Below, piece after piece: positions 6,904 to 7,003 of a stretch of DNA of 7,003 nucleotides. This DNA comes from Enterocloster bolteae. GTDB lineage: Bacteria; Bacillota_A; Clostridia; Lachnospirales; Lachnospiraceae. Position numbers and translations under genes: made by a program. Where the stretch lies: NCBI GenBank assembly GCA_021769025.1, contig JAETTS010000129.1, positions 1 through 7,003 of the forward strand, read 5' to 3'. How positions within the stretch are numbered: position 1 is the stretch's first letter; the number at the start of each line of letters is the position of its first letter. The notes below the pieces were generated by a model. The model did no database searches. It was not told the origin of the DNA and was given only the letters and a program-made list of their open reading frames with translations.

Positions 6904-7003
6904 TGCGGGTTTGGTTACAGGATGATTTGCGGGAGGTATGATTCGCGGGAGATACGCTCCGGAACAAGTTGGGGTGGGGGTGCGGGTTTCGGAGCCAGAA
7001 CCT
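6904..7003. other. G-rich 3' flank without a supported gene
   Basis: The last 100 bases on the plus strand hold 43 G and 16 C including the stop codon bases nearby. No ribosome binding site with a usable reading frame, no hairpin followed by a T run, and no RNA gene is evident. The frame of the SH3 gene stays open after its TGA to the window edge, and one minus-strand frame is open across it, but neither shows protein-like features. Confidence 0.5.
6924..6955 (+). repeat. Imperfect tandem 16-base repeat
   Basis: GATTTGCGGGAGGTAT (6924-6939) is followed directly by GATTCGCGGGAGATAC (6940-6955); 13 of 16 positions match. Related GCGGG words occur at 6905-6909 and 6982-6986. It may be the edge of a longer repeat array beyond the window, or chance in a G-rich stretch. 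Confidence 0.5.

Noticed and set aside
6904..7003. Intrinsic terminator after the SH3 gene
   Set aside because: The region is G-rich but has no stable hairpin followed by T residues; a terminator may lie beyond the window.
1..7003. CRISPR arrays, tRNA or rRNA genes, insertion sequences, replication origin boxes
   Set aside because: No regularly spaced repeats, cloverleaf-like segments, transposase motifs, terminal inverted repeats or DnaA-box clusters were seen on either strand.

Overview
The window looks like chromosome from a Gram-positive clostridium, most likely Lachnospiraceae. This rests on strong AGGAGG-type ribosome binding sites, sigma-A-like promoters, moderate GC, and the style of the proteins. 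Family-level placement is inference. Two gene blocks diverge from a short intergenic region at about 5322-5526.

The left block is on the minus strand and reads, in transcription order: a 74-residue hydrophilic protein of unknown function (5321-5097); a 795-residue ATPase with two AAA-type domains (5085-2698); and the first 876 codons of a large, Glu/Gln/Arg-rich, mostly helical protein (2629-1) that runs off the left edge. The ATPase is the only one I can place in a family. Its layout (helical N-terminal region, winged-helix-like segment, degenerate first AAA domain, intact C-terminal AAA domain) matches the ATPase of extracellular contractile injection systems (eCIS; Afp15/Pvc15 type). In Photorhabdus PVC that ATPase is linked to cargo loading. 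No sheath, tube or baseplate gene is visible. If this is an injection-system locus, those genes should lie beyond position 1, and the large protein could be cargo or an accessory part.

The right block is on the plus strand. The first gene encodes a 281-residue membrane protein with two transmembrane helices, a coiled coil and a histidine-kinase-type ATPase domain, but no recognisable histidine phosphoacceptor domain (5527-6372). Fifteen bases later comes a 171-residue membrane-anchored protein with an extracytoplasmic bacterial SH3 domain (6388-6903). Together they look like an envelope-sensing pair. A link to the divergent ATPase operon is suggested only by position.

The intergenic region holds a good promoter for the plus-strand block (TTGTCA, 17 bases, TATGAT), an extended -10 (TGCTATAGT) for the minus-strand block, and an imperfect inverted repeat between them. 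The last 100 bases carry no supported gene, contain a short imperfect tandem repeat, and belong to a stretch from about 6790 where strand composition switches from C-rich to G-rich.
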